Shown here piece by piece: positions 10,148-20,079 of a DNA stretch of 64,000 bases (positions are counted from its first letter, which is position 1; the number at the start of each line of letters is the position of its first letter). Made by a program: the position numbers and the translations under genes. The notes under the pieces are model-generated. The model saw only the letters and a list, made by a program, of their open reading frames with translations, had not been told where the DNA came from and did no database searches. The stretch is from Yersinia enterocolitica (GTDB lineage Bacteria; Pseudomonadota; Gammaproteobacteria; Enterobacterales; Enterobacteriaceae). The stretch spans positions 2,480,001-2,544,000 of the forward strand of contig NBTC02000002.1 of the NCBI GenBank assembly GCA_002082245.2, written 5' to 3'.

Positions 10148-10214
10148 GCCTATCTTCCTGTGCTTTAACCCCAGGCTAAAGCACGTGCCCTGGTGAAAAC
10201 ACCGGAAGATAGGC
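10148..10214 (-). promoter_or_regulatory. Predicted three-way-junction RNA in the aceE leader
   Basis: An 11-bp perfect outer stem (GCCTATCTTCC 10148-10158 with GGAAGATAGGC 10204-10214) encloses two hairpins: an 8-bp one (GTGCTTTA/TAAAGCAC, 10160-10184) and a 4-bp one (GGTG/CACC, 10192-10203). It lies 38 nt before the aceE start on the transcribed strand. The pairing is directly visible; any regulatory function (thermosensor, protein or sRNA target, processing site) is unknown. It could alternatively be an unrecognised dispersed repeat. Confidence 0.55.
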
Positions 10215-10225
10215 CCATCAGTTTG

Positions 10226-10421
10226 TCCCCGTCATACTTCAAGCTGTAGAGGCGTTGGCTGTACTCTCTCACCCCAGTCACTTACCCAAGTAAGCTCCTG
10301 AGGATTAATGAGTCTCTTTGAGACTCACCCTACGGGCTAGCATAAATGCTGTTCAAATCGGCCTACGACCGATTTGTCATTCCCTTGCCGCCTACCTACA
10401 ACTCGAATTATTTTGGGTATA
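10226..10421 (+). repeat. ERIC element, long form (pdhR-aceE)
   Basis: The core CACCCCAGTCACTTAC...GTAAGCTCCTGAGG is the classical ERIC core. The copy is about 196 bp because it carries an inner segment (CCCTACGGGCTAGCATAAATG onward) also present in the copy at 26427. It ends GGGTATA. It is transcribed with the pdh operon and lies in opposite orientation to the copy at 10454. Confidence 0.85.
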
Positions 10422-10453
10422 GTTGCCGCTAATAATTCTCAAATGAGAATAAC

Positions 10454-10578
10454 TACCCAACGAAATTGGAGTTACGGCAGCGCTGCCAGAGAACGAATCT
10501 CGATGAGCTGACCCAAGTCAGTGATTCGGGTGAGTTCACGCAGCTGACAACCCTGTAGCTTCAAGTACGAGGGGTATA
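10454..10578 (-). repeat. ERIC element, standard length (pdhR-aceE)
   Basis: A 125-bp element with ends TACCC/GGGTATA and the ERIC core CGATGAGCTGACCCAAGTCA followed by GTGATTCGGGTGAG. It is inverted relative to the copy at 10226, 32 bp away, so the two can pair into a very long hairpin in the pdhR-aceE transcript. Confidence 0.8.
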
Positions 10579-10626
10579 AAACGAGTTATTGAGGTCTTGC
10601 AGAGGCGCAACCTGAATGATTCGTTT

Positions 10627-11391
10627 CTAGTCCTTGCGCTGTTGGAGCCGACGCAAAGATCGCTCACGGCGACTGTGCTCCCGACTAAGATCCAACAGAA
10701 TTTCCTCGATAAACGCCAAGTGACGGTGTGAAGCTTCGCGGGCTTTCTCTGGCTCGCGTGCCACAATCGCCTCAAAAATCCCGGCGCGGTGACTGCTTAC
10801 TGTTGCCAGCATTTCGCGGCGCGAGTAAAGCAATTCAAAGTTCTGTCTTACGTTTTGTTCCAGCATCGGCCCCATGCAACGCAGTAAATGCAGCAAAACC
10901 ACATTATGCGCAGCCTCTGTGACAGCCACTTGATACTGCATAACGGCATCTGCCTCAGCATCTAAATCGCCGTTATCCTGCGCTTGCTGAATAACAGTAT
11001 GGCATTCACGGATACGTTGCAGATCTTCATCAGTGCCGCGCAATGCTGCATAATAGGCAGCAACACCTTCGAGAGCATGACGGGTTTCTAACAGATCGAA
11101 TTGTGATTCTGGATGGTCAGCCAGTAGCTCTGCCAGCGGATCGCTAAAGCTTTGCCACAGATTGGTTTGCACGAAAGTCCCGCCCCCCTGACGACGCAAC
11201 AGCAGTCCCTTAGCTTCTAAGCGCTGAATTGCTTCTCGCAAAGAAGGTCGGGAAACATCAAATTGCTTCGCCAACTCGCGTTCAGGCAGTAATTTCTCCC
11301 CCGGACGCAGCGTCCCTTCCAAGATCAGGTATTCGAGCTGCTGCTCGATGACATCTGATAATTTGGGCTGACGTATTTTGTTGTAGGCCAT
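10627..11391 (-). CDS. pdhR: GntR-family pyruvate-responsive repressor PdhR
   Basis: Repressor of the pyruvate dehydrogenase operon; pyruvate binding releases it from DNA. The 254-residue product has an N-terminal winged helix-turn-helix (about 7-75, [45 protein letters not shown] in outline) and a C-terminal FCD effector domain. The start [13 protein letters not shown] at 11391 matches E. coli PdhR; the longer reading from 11457 would overlap the operator. It is the first gene of pdhR-aceE-aceF-lpdA and is divergent from aroP as in E. coli. A perfect operator lies 65 nt upstream, so it is autoregulated. Confidence 0.97.
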   Translation of the reverse strand: MAYNKIRQPKLSDVIEQQLEYLILEGTLRPGEKLLPERELAKQFDVSRPSLREAIQRLEAKGLLLRRQGGGTFVQTNLWQSFSDPLAELLADHPESQFDLLETRHALEGVAAYYAALRGTDEDLQRIRECHTVIQQAQDNGDLDAEADAVMQYQVAVTEAAHNVVLLHLLRCMGPMLEQNVRQNFELLYSRREMLATVSSHRAGIFEAIVAREPEKAREASHRHLAFIEEILLDLSREHSRRERSLRRLQQRKD

Positions 11392-11455
11392 AATTTGTTG
11401 TAAGTCGCGCTGTAAGCCGTATTGAGTGAATCGTCTCTGCGAGTAGCGCGGAGTC

Positions 11456-11472
11456 AATTGGTAATACCAATT
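11456..11472. promoter_or_regulatory. PdhR operator
   Basis: AATTGGTAATACCAATT is a perfect palindrome matching the known PdhR site AATTGGTnnnACCAATT. Its position 65 nt before pdhR fits repression of the operon promoter. Confidence 0.9.
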
Positions 11473-11597
11473 TCAAAAACGTGACGATAAAGTAACAAAG
11501 TATTCACTAGCTGTCCATACGGACCTTGACCAAAATCATGAAACCCAGCACATTTTAACAACTTCACTGATAAAGCAATGCAAAGTGATAACGTAGC

Positions 11598-11612
11598 AGT
11601 GGTAATACCATT
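11598..11612. promoter_or_regulatory. Second PdhR-like operator
   Basis: AGTGGTAATACCATT keeps the TGGTnnnACCA core of the PdhR site, with the same 3-nt spacer as the primary operator about 140 bp away. It may be an auxiliary site affecting pdhR or the divergent aroP side; binding is inferred. Confidence 0.45.
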
Positions 11613-12050
11613 ACCTGGCAGCCTCGAGTTTTAACTTTTATGAAACGGGTAATTAGGCAAGCTGAAGCGTTAAAGTGATTTTATTTGTGAATATAAATCC
11701 TGTAAATTTGAATTTATATTCAAACAAAAACAAGAGAAGTCTGTATCCCTCTGTCTCTCGCCTTAAAACTGGTATGACCATTATAAAAATGGCTTACTGG
11801 TGGCTTTTCAACCCAAAAAAGCACATTCCTGCTTTTCCTCAAAACAACAGCTTGATCACGCATCAACATTTTTCTTGCTGTTTTGGCTAAAACTTCACCG
11901 ATTAAAATAAAAAGCAGATGCAATAATTCTCGCCTACCACTATTCTCTTTTAAACGGTAGCCTAAAGAGAAAATTCCCAGAAAAGCCACCGTAAACAAAA
12001 TAATACAAATAATGTAATCAAAACCTTACGCATAGCAAGCGGCACCTATT
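11613..12050. other. AT-rich pdhR-aroP intergenic region
   Basis: About 440 bp between the operators and the repeat before aroP. It holds a TyrR-box candidate (11701) and no convincing gene: the small open frames at 11675-11890 and 11720-11998 have no good ribosome binding site and look like chance reading of AT-rich DNA. The aroP promoter is presumably here. Confidence 0.4.
11701..11718. promoter_or_regulatory. TyrR box candidate
   Basis: TGTAAATTTGAATTTATA matches the TyrR consensus TGTAAA-N6-TTTACA except at one position. AroP is a TyrR-regulated gene in E. coli. The box is about 475 nt before the aroP start, a large distance partly explained by the repeat at 12051. Confidence 0.45.
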
Positions 12051-12156
12051 TATACCCAATAGATTTCAAGTTGCGGGAAGGCGGTAAGAGATTATTCCAA
12101 GGATGGGCTGAGTAACGAGTACAGCCAATATATTTGCAGTTTGAAAGATGACGGGT
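12051..12156. repeat. Intergenic palindromic repeat before aroP
   Basis: About 106 bp with ends TATACCCAATAGATTTCAAG and GCAGTTTGAAAGATGACGGG, plus the inner segment GGAAGGCGGTAAGAG. The ends resemble those of the long ERIC copies but no ERIC core is present, so it is a related or rearranged element. It lies within the leader of aroP. Confidence 0.6.
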
Positions 12157-12193
12157 TTGCCCGCTAAAAGTGACAACGACAGAGGATGCAACA

Positions 12194-13558
12194 ATGAGTG
12201 TTCAACAGGAAGGTGCAGAGCTAAAGCGGGGGCTTAAAAACCGCCACATACAGCTTATTGCCTTAGGTGGCGCAATTGGTACCGGATTATTCCTTGGTAT
12301 CGCGCAAACCATTCAAATGGCGGGGCCTTCAGTGCTACTGGGGTATGCAATCGGCGGCTTTATCGCGTTTCTGATTATGCGCCAGTTAGGAGAAATGGTA
12401 GTCGAAGAACCAGTCGCGGGTTCTTTTAGCCACTTTGCTTACAAATATTGGGGGAACTTTGCCGGTTTCGCTTCTGGTTGGAACTACTGGGTACTATATG
12501 TGTTAGTGGCGATGGCCGAACTGACCGCCGTAGGTATCTATGTACAATATTGGTGGCCGGAGATCCCAACATGGGTGTCAGCGGCAGTATTCTTCTTAGC
12601 TATCAATGCCATCAACCTGGCAAATGTCAAAGTGTATGGTGAAATGGAGTTTTGGTTCGCCATCATTAAAGTGGTCGCTATCATTGCAATGATTCTGTTC
12701 GGTGGATGGTTACTACTTAGCGGGCAAGGCGGCCCGGAAGCCACAGTGACTAACTTGTGGGCACAAGGCGGCTTCTTCCCTAACGGTGTCATGGGCTTGG
12801 TTATGGCAATGGCGGTGATCATGTTCTCCTTCGGTGGCCTTGAGTTAGTCGGGATTACCGCCGCAGAAGCCGAAAACCCAGCCCAAAGCATCCCCAAAGC
12901 AACCAATCAGGTTATCTACCGTATCTTGCTGTTCTATATTGGTTCTCTGGCAATCTTATTATCACTCTACCCGTGGGGAAAAGTGGTCGAAGGCGGTAGT
13001 CCATTTGTACTGATCTTCCATGCACTGAACAGCAATGTGGTCGCAACTGTATTGAATATCGTGGTACTGACAGCAGCATTGTCGGTCTATAACAGTTGTG
13101 TTTACTGTAACAGCCGCATGTTGTTTGGTTTAGCCAAACAAGGCAACGGCCCGAAAATGCTGCTAAAAGTCGATGGTCGCGGGGTACCTGTTATTGCTAT
13201 CGCCGTCTCTGCATTTGCCACCGCTTTCTGCGTACTGATTAACTATCTGATCCCAGGCCGAGCCTTCGAATTACTGATGGCACTGGTAGTATCGGCGCTG
13301 GTGATCAACTGGGCGATGATTAGCCTTGCGCACCTTAAATTCCGTGCCGCTAAAAACCGCCAAGGTGTGATCCCACAGTTCAAAGCCTTCTGGTATCCGT
13401 TCAGCAACTACCTGTGCTTGCTGTTCCTCACCGGCATTTTGGTCATTATGTATCTGACACCGGGTATCCAGATTTCTGTGCTATTGATTCCAGCTTGGGT
13501 ATTGCTACTGGCTATTGGCTACATCCTGAAAAATCGTAACCAACGCGCCAAATCCTGA
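12194..13558 (+). CDS. aroP: General aromatic amino acid permease AroP
   Basis: Inner-membrane proton symporter for phenylalanine, tyrosine and tryptophan, of the amino acid-polyamine-organocation superfamily. The 454-residue product has about 12 hydrophobic segments and begins after a short cytoplasmic stretch with KRGLKNRHIQLIALGGAIGTGLFLG, the family signature around helix 1. The start at 12194 has AGAGGA eight nt upstream and fits the E. coli length (457); a TTG at 12170 is less likely. It is divergent from pdhR as in E. coli, which favours AroP over the similar PheP. A strong terminator follows. Confidence 0.93.
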   Translation: MSVQQEGAELKRGLKNRHIQLIALGGAIGTGLFLGIAQTIQMAGPSVLLGYAIGGFIAFLIMRQLGEMVVEEPVAGSFSHFAYKYWGNFAGFASGWNYWVLYVLVAMAELTAVGIYVQYWWPEIPTWVSAAVFFLAINAINLANVKVYGEMEFWFAIIKVVAIIAMILFGGWLLLSGQGGPEATVTNLWAQGGFFPNGVMGLVMAMAVIMFSFGGLELVGITAAEAENPAQSIPKATNQVIYRILLFYIGSLAILLSLYPWGKVVEGGSPFVLIFHALNSNVVATVLNIVVLTAALSVYNSCVYCNSRMLFGLAKQGNGPKMLLKVDGRGVPVIAIAVSAFATAFCVLINYLIPGRAFELLMALVVSALVINWAMISLAHLKFRAAKNRQGVIPQFKAFWYPFSNYLCLLFLTGILVIMYLTPGIQISVLLIPAWVLLLAIGYILKNRNQRAKS

Positions 13559-13599
13559 TAGCAGATTTCTCTCGGGAATCTGACGACATCATAGCTAAT

Positions 13600-13621
13600 G
13601 GGTCAGCCACAGCGCTGACCC
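13600..13621 (+). terminator. Rho-independent terminator of aroP
   Basis: An 8-bp perfect stem GGGTCAGC/GCTGACCC with a 6-nt loop is followed by GTTTATTTTATTG, about 40 nt after the aroP stop. Confidence 0.88.
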
Positions 13622-14043
13622 GTTTATTTTATTGTTTAACAAAACCGTGTTCGACTGACTCGCCATCTTCCATAACCCATTGATCCTATAGTGCTGTGCG
13701 CCCCAACAGTACAAACCAGATAATGAACAGTTTGATATTACTTATGTATTGAATTTGTCACGTTTCCTTTTTTGCCGTCTGGTTCAGACTTTGATGGCGA
13801 TGGTACATTTGTGCATCTCTATAACCATTAACTTCTGATATCTCCCCGATTGAACAGCAATAATCCATCTTCAATGACTGTTTTTGATCCAAAACGGAGA
13901 GAATATCCATGAATACAGAACTAATAGTGAAGGAAAAGATCAGATATGAGATGGGGATGAGGTATGCGGGCTAATTAATCATATTTCGTTAAGACCGTAC
14001 TGGCCGAGCACAAACTCTCCGGCCAGTGCCATAAATCAGAAAA
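13622..14043. other. aroP-ampE intergenic region
   Basis: About 420 bp between convergent genes. It contains one short open frame with a ribosome binding site (13909) and an imperfect hairpin at 13999-14027 (ACTGGCC/GGCCAGT) just past ampE that lacks a T-run. Nothing else was recognised. Confidence 0.35.
13909..13974 (+). CDS. Possible 21-residue small protein
   Basis: ATG to TAA encoding 21 residues (starting MNTELIVKEK, ending GMRYAG), with GGAGAG at suitable spacing before the start. The peptide is charged and has no membrane segment. Only the good ribosome binding site supports it; no family is recognised and it may be chance. Confidence 0.2.
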   Translation: MNTELIVKEKIRYEMGMRYAG

Positions 14044-14898
14044 CTAAACTAGTGCACCATAAATGGTCAGTAAAGCCACTACTACAATCACCGTTAGTGT
14101 CACTTTTCGTGCTAACGAGACCGCAGACCTTGGCGTCTGTACTGGGTCTAAATGAGGCTCACGAGCCAAAGAGTACTGCGCTAATTGGGTCAGAACCTGA
14201 TACTGCTGAGTTCTGAAATCGCCTAATGAGGCAAACCAAGCTGGTAATGCTCTTTCGCCGTGCCCCAACAAGGCATATGCCACACCCACCAACCGCACAG
14301 GTATCCAGTCCAGCCAATGTAACAGACGATCAATACCAGATTGAGAACGCTGTAAAGGTGTATGGTGTCGGGCTAACCAGGTTTGATATCCGCGTAACAT
14401 CGCATAGCCTGCTAGCGCCACGGGGCCATAGTTAACACATACAACAAACCAGAAGATAGGCGCTAAATAGTAACGGAAGTTTATCCACAACAAGGCATTT
14501 TGTAGGGATTGTAAGCGAGCTTTCTCTCCGCTATCCATGGGTAAACCATGGATTAATGCTAACTCTTCTGCCATTTTATCGGTGGCATGGGCATCATTTT
14601 GGCGGGCAGCTTTAAGGTAGGCTCGATAGTGTTTACGAATCCCCCCGGCACCAATGCATAGCAGGCAAATCAGAATCCAAATCAACAACAGGGGGAAACC
14701 AAACAAGATATTCTGCACTAACTGCAAAATCAGCCATACCAAGGCCATCCACACGGCAGTCAGCAAAATAGTTTGTGCCAACGAAAAACGGTGTAAACGC
14801 GTGAATACGACTTCAAGGCGGTGGTCTAACTGCCAATGTTCGCCGAGTTTAAACAAGCGCTCCCATGCTAGCACCAGCAACAGCGTAAACAGTGTCAT
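14044..14898 (-). CDS. ampE: Inner-membrane protein AmpE
   Basis: A 284-residue polytopic membrane protein (E. coli AmpE also 284) with hydrophobic segments near 48-66, 66-86, 145-170 and at the C-terminus ([19 protein letters not shown]). AmpE accompanies AmpD in the peptidoglycan-recycling/beta-lactamase-sensing locus; its biochemical role is not settled. It lies downstream of ampD on the same strand, but a 144-nt gap replaces the close junction usual in E. coli. GGGAG precedes the start. Confidence 0.93.
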   Translation of the reverse strand: MTLFTLLLVLAWERLFKLGEHWQLDHRLEVVFTRLHRFSLAQTILLTAVWMALVWLILQLVQNILFGFPLLLIWILICLLCIGAGGIRKHYRAYLKAARQNDAHATDKMAEELALIHGLPMDSGEKARLQSLQNALLWINFRYYLAPIFWFVVCVNYGPVALAGYAMLRGYQTWLARHHTPLQRSQSGIDRLLHWLDWIPVRLVGVAYALLGHGERALPAWFASLGDFRTQQYQVLTQLAQYSLAREPHLDPVQTPRSAVSLARKVTLTVIVVVALLTIYGALV

Positions 14899-15042
14899 TA
14901 GCTCTTATTCTCCCTTTGCACTTAACCAGCCCTGGAAACAGGGCATATGCCTCCCGGCATGTATAAACCACACTATAAAACCAGGCAACAAGCAGCTGAG
15001 CTGCTCGACAACAAACCTGTGGTGAAGACTGAATCACCAGCA

Positions 15043-16621
<1,579 letters not shown>

Positions 16622-16825
16622 GCCTACCAAATTATCTTCGGCCGATGATAGCCATTAGCAGACTCTAATTCTGTTTTTGCGAGCATCGCCGAAGTTATCT
16701 GTGACTTCACTGTAACAACCTAAATATTCGACAGCCTGCTTCGCAAATCAATGTAATGCCCCTGTTGCCATCAATTAAAAAGTTGCACCCTTCCCTTGTT
16801 TTCTCACACACAAGGAGAGTGACAA

Positions 16826-17260
16826 ATGAATAAGCAACAGGGTTTTACCTTAATTGAATTAATGGTTGCCATCGCCATCATTGCTGTACTTAGCGGTATT
16901 GGTATTCCTTCCTATCAGCGCTATATCCAAAAAGCAGCCCTCACCGATATGTTACAAGCCATCGTGCCCTACAAAATGGCGGTAGAACTTTGTGCTCTGG
17001 AGCATGCCAAGTTCGATAGCTGTAATGCGGGCAATAACGGCGTACCGGCTGGGCAACCATCGCGTTATGTCAGTGCAACAACCATTGATCAAGGTGTGAT
17101 TACACTTACGGGTCAACATACCCTTGCTGACCTGACTCTCTCGATGACCCCCACACTTAGTAGTAGTGGAAATATTGTCTGGACCAGAACATGTACCACC
17201 GTAGATAACAACCTTGCTGATAGCTGTAAGACCGTGTTCCGTTTCAATGATAAGGCCTAA
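16826..17260 (+). CDS. ppdD: Prepilin peptidase-dependent pilin PpdD
   Basis: Type IVa pilin-like protein. A six-residue leader ending in Gly (MNKQQG) is followed by FTLIELMVAIAIIAVLSGIGIP, with Phe+1 and Glu+5 as required for cleavage/methylation by PilD/GspO peptidases and assembly. The globular domain has four cysteines able to form disulfides. At 144 residues it is of normal length. AAGGAGAG precedes the start. It heads the ppdD-hofB-hofC operon; in E. coli this set is usually silent but can build pili when expressed. Confidence 0.94.
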   Translation: MNKQQGFTLIELMVAIAIIAVLSGIGIPSYQRYIQKAALTDMLQAIVPYKMAVELCALEHAKFDSCNAGNNGVPAGQPSRYVSATTIDQGVITLTGQHTLADLTLSMTPTLSSSGNIVWTRTCTTVDNNLADSCKTVFRFNDKA

Positions 17261-17264
17261 TCCA

Positions 17265-18803
17265 ATGACTGAATTCATGGCACACCAACCCGAGCGAATC
17301 AGCGCTGAATTACACAAACTCTGTCGTCGTTATAGGGCAATAGCCTTAAAACTCGATGGCAAAAACCTCGCTATAGCGTCATCCAAACCAGTGAATGACG
17401 AATTATTAACTGCTCTGCGTTTTACCTGTGGTCGTAAAATTACCGTAGAATACTGGCCTGAGGCTAAGATTGAACAGTTATTAAACCTTGAGCCATCAGC
17501 AAAAGAGCACCTAAACCTAGAAGTAGAATCTACCGAAAATAGCCAAGGCGTATCGCGACAAGAGAGGAAACGACAAGGAGGAGGCTCAGCTTCTCTGCCA
17601 CAACAGGATTTAGATGAGACGTTGCTGGATAATGAAAGTGATATTCCCGTTATTCAATTTATAACGCAAACACTCAGATTGGCGATTCAGAAACGTTCCT
17701 CAGATATCCATTTTGAACCTTATCAGCATCATTATCGTATTCGTTTAAGAATTGATGGTGTTTTACACGAATCCCCACCTCCAACAACTGAATTAACCAG
17801 CCGTATCAGCAGTTGCCTAAAAGTTATGGCTAAATTGAATATCGCGGAAAAACGGTTACCGCAGGATGGCCAGCTAGCTTTAGTGTTAAATGGCACCCGC
17901 TACTCCATAAGAATAGCCACCCTCCCCGTACAGTTCGGTGAAAAAGTGGTACTGCGTATACTGAATATTCATCAACAACCAACGCTGGCCAGTCTGGGTC
18001 TGACAACCATGGCCCACCAACAACTCACGCGCGCATTATCTGCTCCGCAAGGTTTAGTTCTGGTGACTGGGCCTACCGGAAGTGGAAAAACTGTGACGCT
18101 CTATTGCAGTTTAGACCAACTCAATCAACCGCAAAGAAACATCTGTAGTGTTGAAGATCCTATAGAGATCCAGGTTGATGGCATAAATCAGACTCAGACT
18201 AACAATAGAATTGGATTGGATTTCTCTTGCGTATTACGCGCGATGCTACGCCAGGATCCTGATGTGATTATGCTCGGCGAGATTCGCGACAATGAAACTG
18301 CCGAGATAGCGGTTAAGGCCGCATTAACGGGGCATCTGGTACTTTCAACACTGCATACCAACTCAACATCTGAAACCCTAATACGCCTGACACAAATGGG
18401 AATAGAACGTCACTTAATTGCATCGAGCCTGACGTTAGTTATCGCCCAACGACTGGTTCGCAGGCTCTGCCTGCACTGTCGCCAGGCATCTCCCACTCTT
18501 TTTCAGGTTCCGGCAGGTGTTTGGGCGAGTCCATTGCAACATTATCTCGCCGTGGGCTGTGAACACTGTTGCGCAGGTTACTATGGTCGCACAGGTATTT
18601 ACGAAATGTTAAGTGTCACCCCGCCAATCCAGCAAGCTTTGCTCAACAATGTCAGCCCGGCAAAGCTCACTCAGATTGCACAAGAGCAAGAACAAGTAAC
18701 ATTACTTTCTGCTGGTTTGGCATTAGTTGAAAGCGGTGTTACTACGCTTAGTGAAATTAATCGTGTTGTGGGAACTCTGAAAGAATTCGAGGCAATCCTG
18801 TGA
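17265..18803 (+). CDS. hofB: Type IV pilus assembly ATPase HofB
   Basis: Cytoplasmic GspE/PilB-family ATPase that powers pilin assembly. The 512-residue product has the Walker A motif GPTGSGKT at about 269-276, an Asp box, a Walker B region (QDPDVIMLGEIRD), the His box (GHLVLSTLHTN), and a CxxC...CxxC zinc element (CLHC...CEHC) followed by GRTGIYE. The start at 17265, 5 nt after ppdD, follows AAGG; a second ATG at 17277 is possible. Its stop overlaps the start of hofC, indicating translational coupling. Confidence 0.92.
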   Translation: MTEFMAHQPERISAELHKLCRRYRAIALKLDGKNLAIASSKPVNDELLTALRFTCGRKITVEYWPEAKIEQLLNLEPSAKEHLNLEVESTENSQGVSRQERKRQGGGSASLPQQDLDETLLDNESDIPVIQFITQTLRLAIQKRSSDIHFEPYQHHYRIRLRIDGVLHESPPPTTELTSRISSCLKVMAKLNIAEKRLPQDGQLALVLNGTRYSIRIATLPVQFGEKVVLRILNIHQQPTLASLGLTTMAHQQLTRALSAPQGLVLVTGPTGSGKTVTLYCSLDQLNQPQRNICSVEDPIEIQVDGINQTQTNNRIGLDFSCVLRAMLRQDPDVIMLGEIRDNETAEIAVKAALTGHLVLSTLHTNSTSETLIRLTQMGIERHLIASSLTLVIAQRLVRRLCLHCRQASPTLFQVPAGVWASPLQHYLAVGCEHCCAGYYGRTGIYEMLSVTPPIQQALLNNVSPAKLTQIAQEQEQVTLLSAGLALVESGVTTLSEINRVVGTLKEFEAIL

Positions 18804-19999
18804 GTCATCAACGTTTATTTTACTGGAAAGCCATTGATACTACAGGACAGTTACAGACTGGAGCACAATTGGCAACAGAGCGAAATATTGTTTATGAACA
18901 AATGTTCCGCCAAGGGTTACAACCATTAAACGTTAAGGGTGGTAAGCGATTATCAATGAGTTATTGGCAAGGTGAGCACCTGGTGGCTGTTACTCGCCAA
19001 TTGGCGACACTACTGCAAGCCGGACTGCCTTTGGTTAATAGCCTGCAACTGCTAGCGAAAGAGATAGATGCATTACCGTGGCGCTGCTTATTGCAGGACA
19101 TAAGCCAACTGGTTTCACAGGGCCAATCACTATCTGAAGCGATGGCGAGTTACCCACACACGTTCCCCCGATTATACCCCCCAGTGATTGCAATGGGGGA
19201 GCTGACAGGTAACCTTGAACAGTGCTGTATTCAGTTGGTACAGCACCAAGAACGGCAACAAAAATTACAAAAGAAAGTAATTAAGGCACTCAAATATCCA
19301 ATATTTGTCTGCGTTATCGCGATGGTTGTTAGCCTCGTTATGCTGGTCATGGTGCTGCCTGAATTTGCACAAATCTATCAATCATTTGATACACCATTAC
19401 CCACACTGACTGCCACGCTGCTGCTGATGTCAGTATTTCTTACTACTTACGGGCCATATATTGCGGTGTTATTAACATCAATATGTATAGGATACCTTTA
19501 TGCGCGGCGGCGTCAGGCGCACGTGCAACAATGGGAGCAAACACTGTTATTACGTCTCCCACTCATCTCCACATTAATCCGAGGAAGTTGCCTTAGCCAA
19601 ATTTTTCAAACATTAGCTATCACTCAACATGCCGGATTACCGCTAACTGCCGGATTGGATGCCGCACTCCTTTCCATCAATAACTGTACCTATCAGCAAG
19701 CATTAAAACATATTCAACAACAGATCAGCCAAGGTGAGCCTCTGCATATCGCTCTTGCACAACATCATCTATTCCCGCCGCTATGCCAACAAATGGTTCG
19801 GGTGGGGGAAGAATCTGGCGCGTTGGATGTGTTATTAGAAAAACTAGCAGGTTGGCATCGGCAAAAAACACAGGATTTAGCCGATAATCTCACACAAATG
19901 TTGGAACCACTGTTGATGTTGATTATTGGCAGCATCGTCGGGGTTCTAGTGATCGCAATGTATTTACCGATATTTCAACTAGGGGATGTTATTGGGTAA
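18800..19999 (+). CDS. hofC: Type IV pilus inner-membrane platform protein HofC
   Basis: GspF/PilC-family polytopic protein that anchors the assembly ATPase. The 399-residue product has two repeated GspF domains (about 60-185 and 265-388) and hydrophobic segments near 165-190, 205-230 and the C-terminus (MLEPLLMLIIGSIVGVLVIAMYLPIF in outline). The start is GTG, overlapping the hofB stop as GTGA. Last gene of the ppdD operon; it converges on guaC. Confidence 0.92.
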   Translation: MSHQRLFYWKAIDTTGQLQTGAQLATERNIVYEQMFRQGLQPLNVKGGKRLSMSYWQGEHLVAVTRQLATLLQAGLPLVNSLQLLAKEIDALPWRCLLQDISQLVSQGQSLSEAMASYPHTFPRLYPPVIAMGELTGNLEQCCIQLVQHQERQQKLQKKVIKALKYPIFVCVIAMVVSLVMLVMVLPEFAQIYQSFDTPLPTLTATLLLMSVFLTTYGPYIAVLLTSICIGYLYARRRQAHVQQWEQTLLLRLPLISTLIRGSCLSQIFQTLAITQHAGLPLTAGLDAALLSINNCTYQQALKHIQQQISQGEPLHIALAQHHLFPPLCQQMVRVGEESGALDVLLEKLAGWHRQKTQDLADNLTQMLEPLLMLIIGSIVGVLVIAMYLPIFQLGDVIG

Positions 20000-20040
20000 T
20001 ACGGGTATTAAGGGCGAAGTATCGTGGGGAAAGGGAGGTC

Positions 20041-20070
20041 GAAACAGGGCGTTAAATAACGCCCTGTTTC
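20041..20070. terminator. Bidirectional hairpin between hofC and guaC
   Basis: A near-perfect 14-bp inverted repeat (GAAACAGGGCGTTA with TAACGCCCTGTTTC) lies between convergent genes, 10 nt past the guaC stop. The stem ends in TTTC on both strands, so it could end transcription in both directions. Confidence 0.75.
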
Positions 20071-20079
20071 CATCCGTAA

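Noticed and set aside
11675..11998. Small open frames on both strands between pdhR and aroP
   Set aside because: They overlap each other on opposite strands and neither has a credible start signal.
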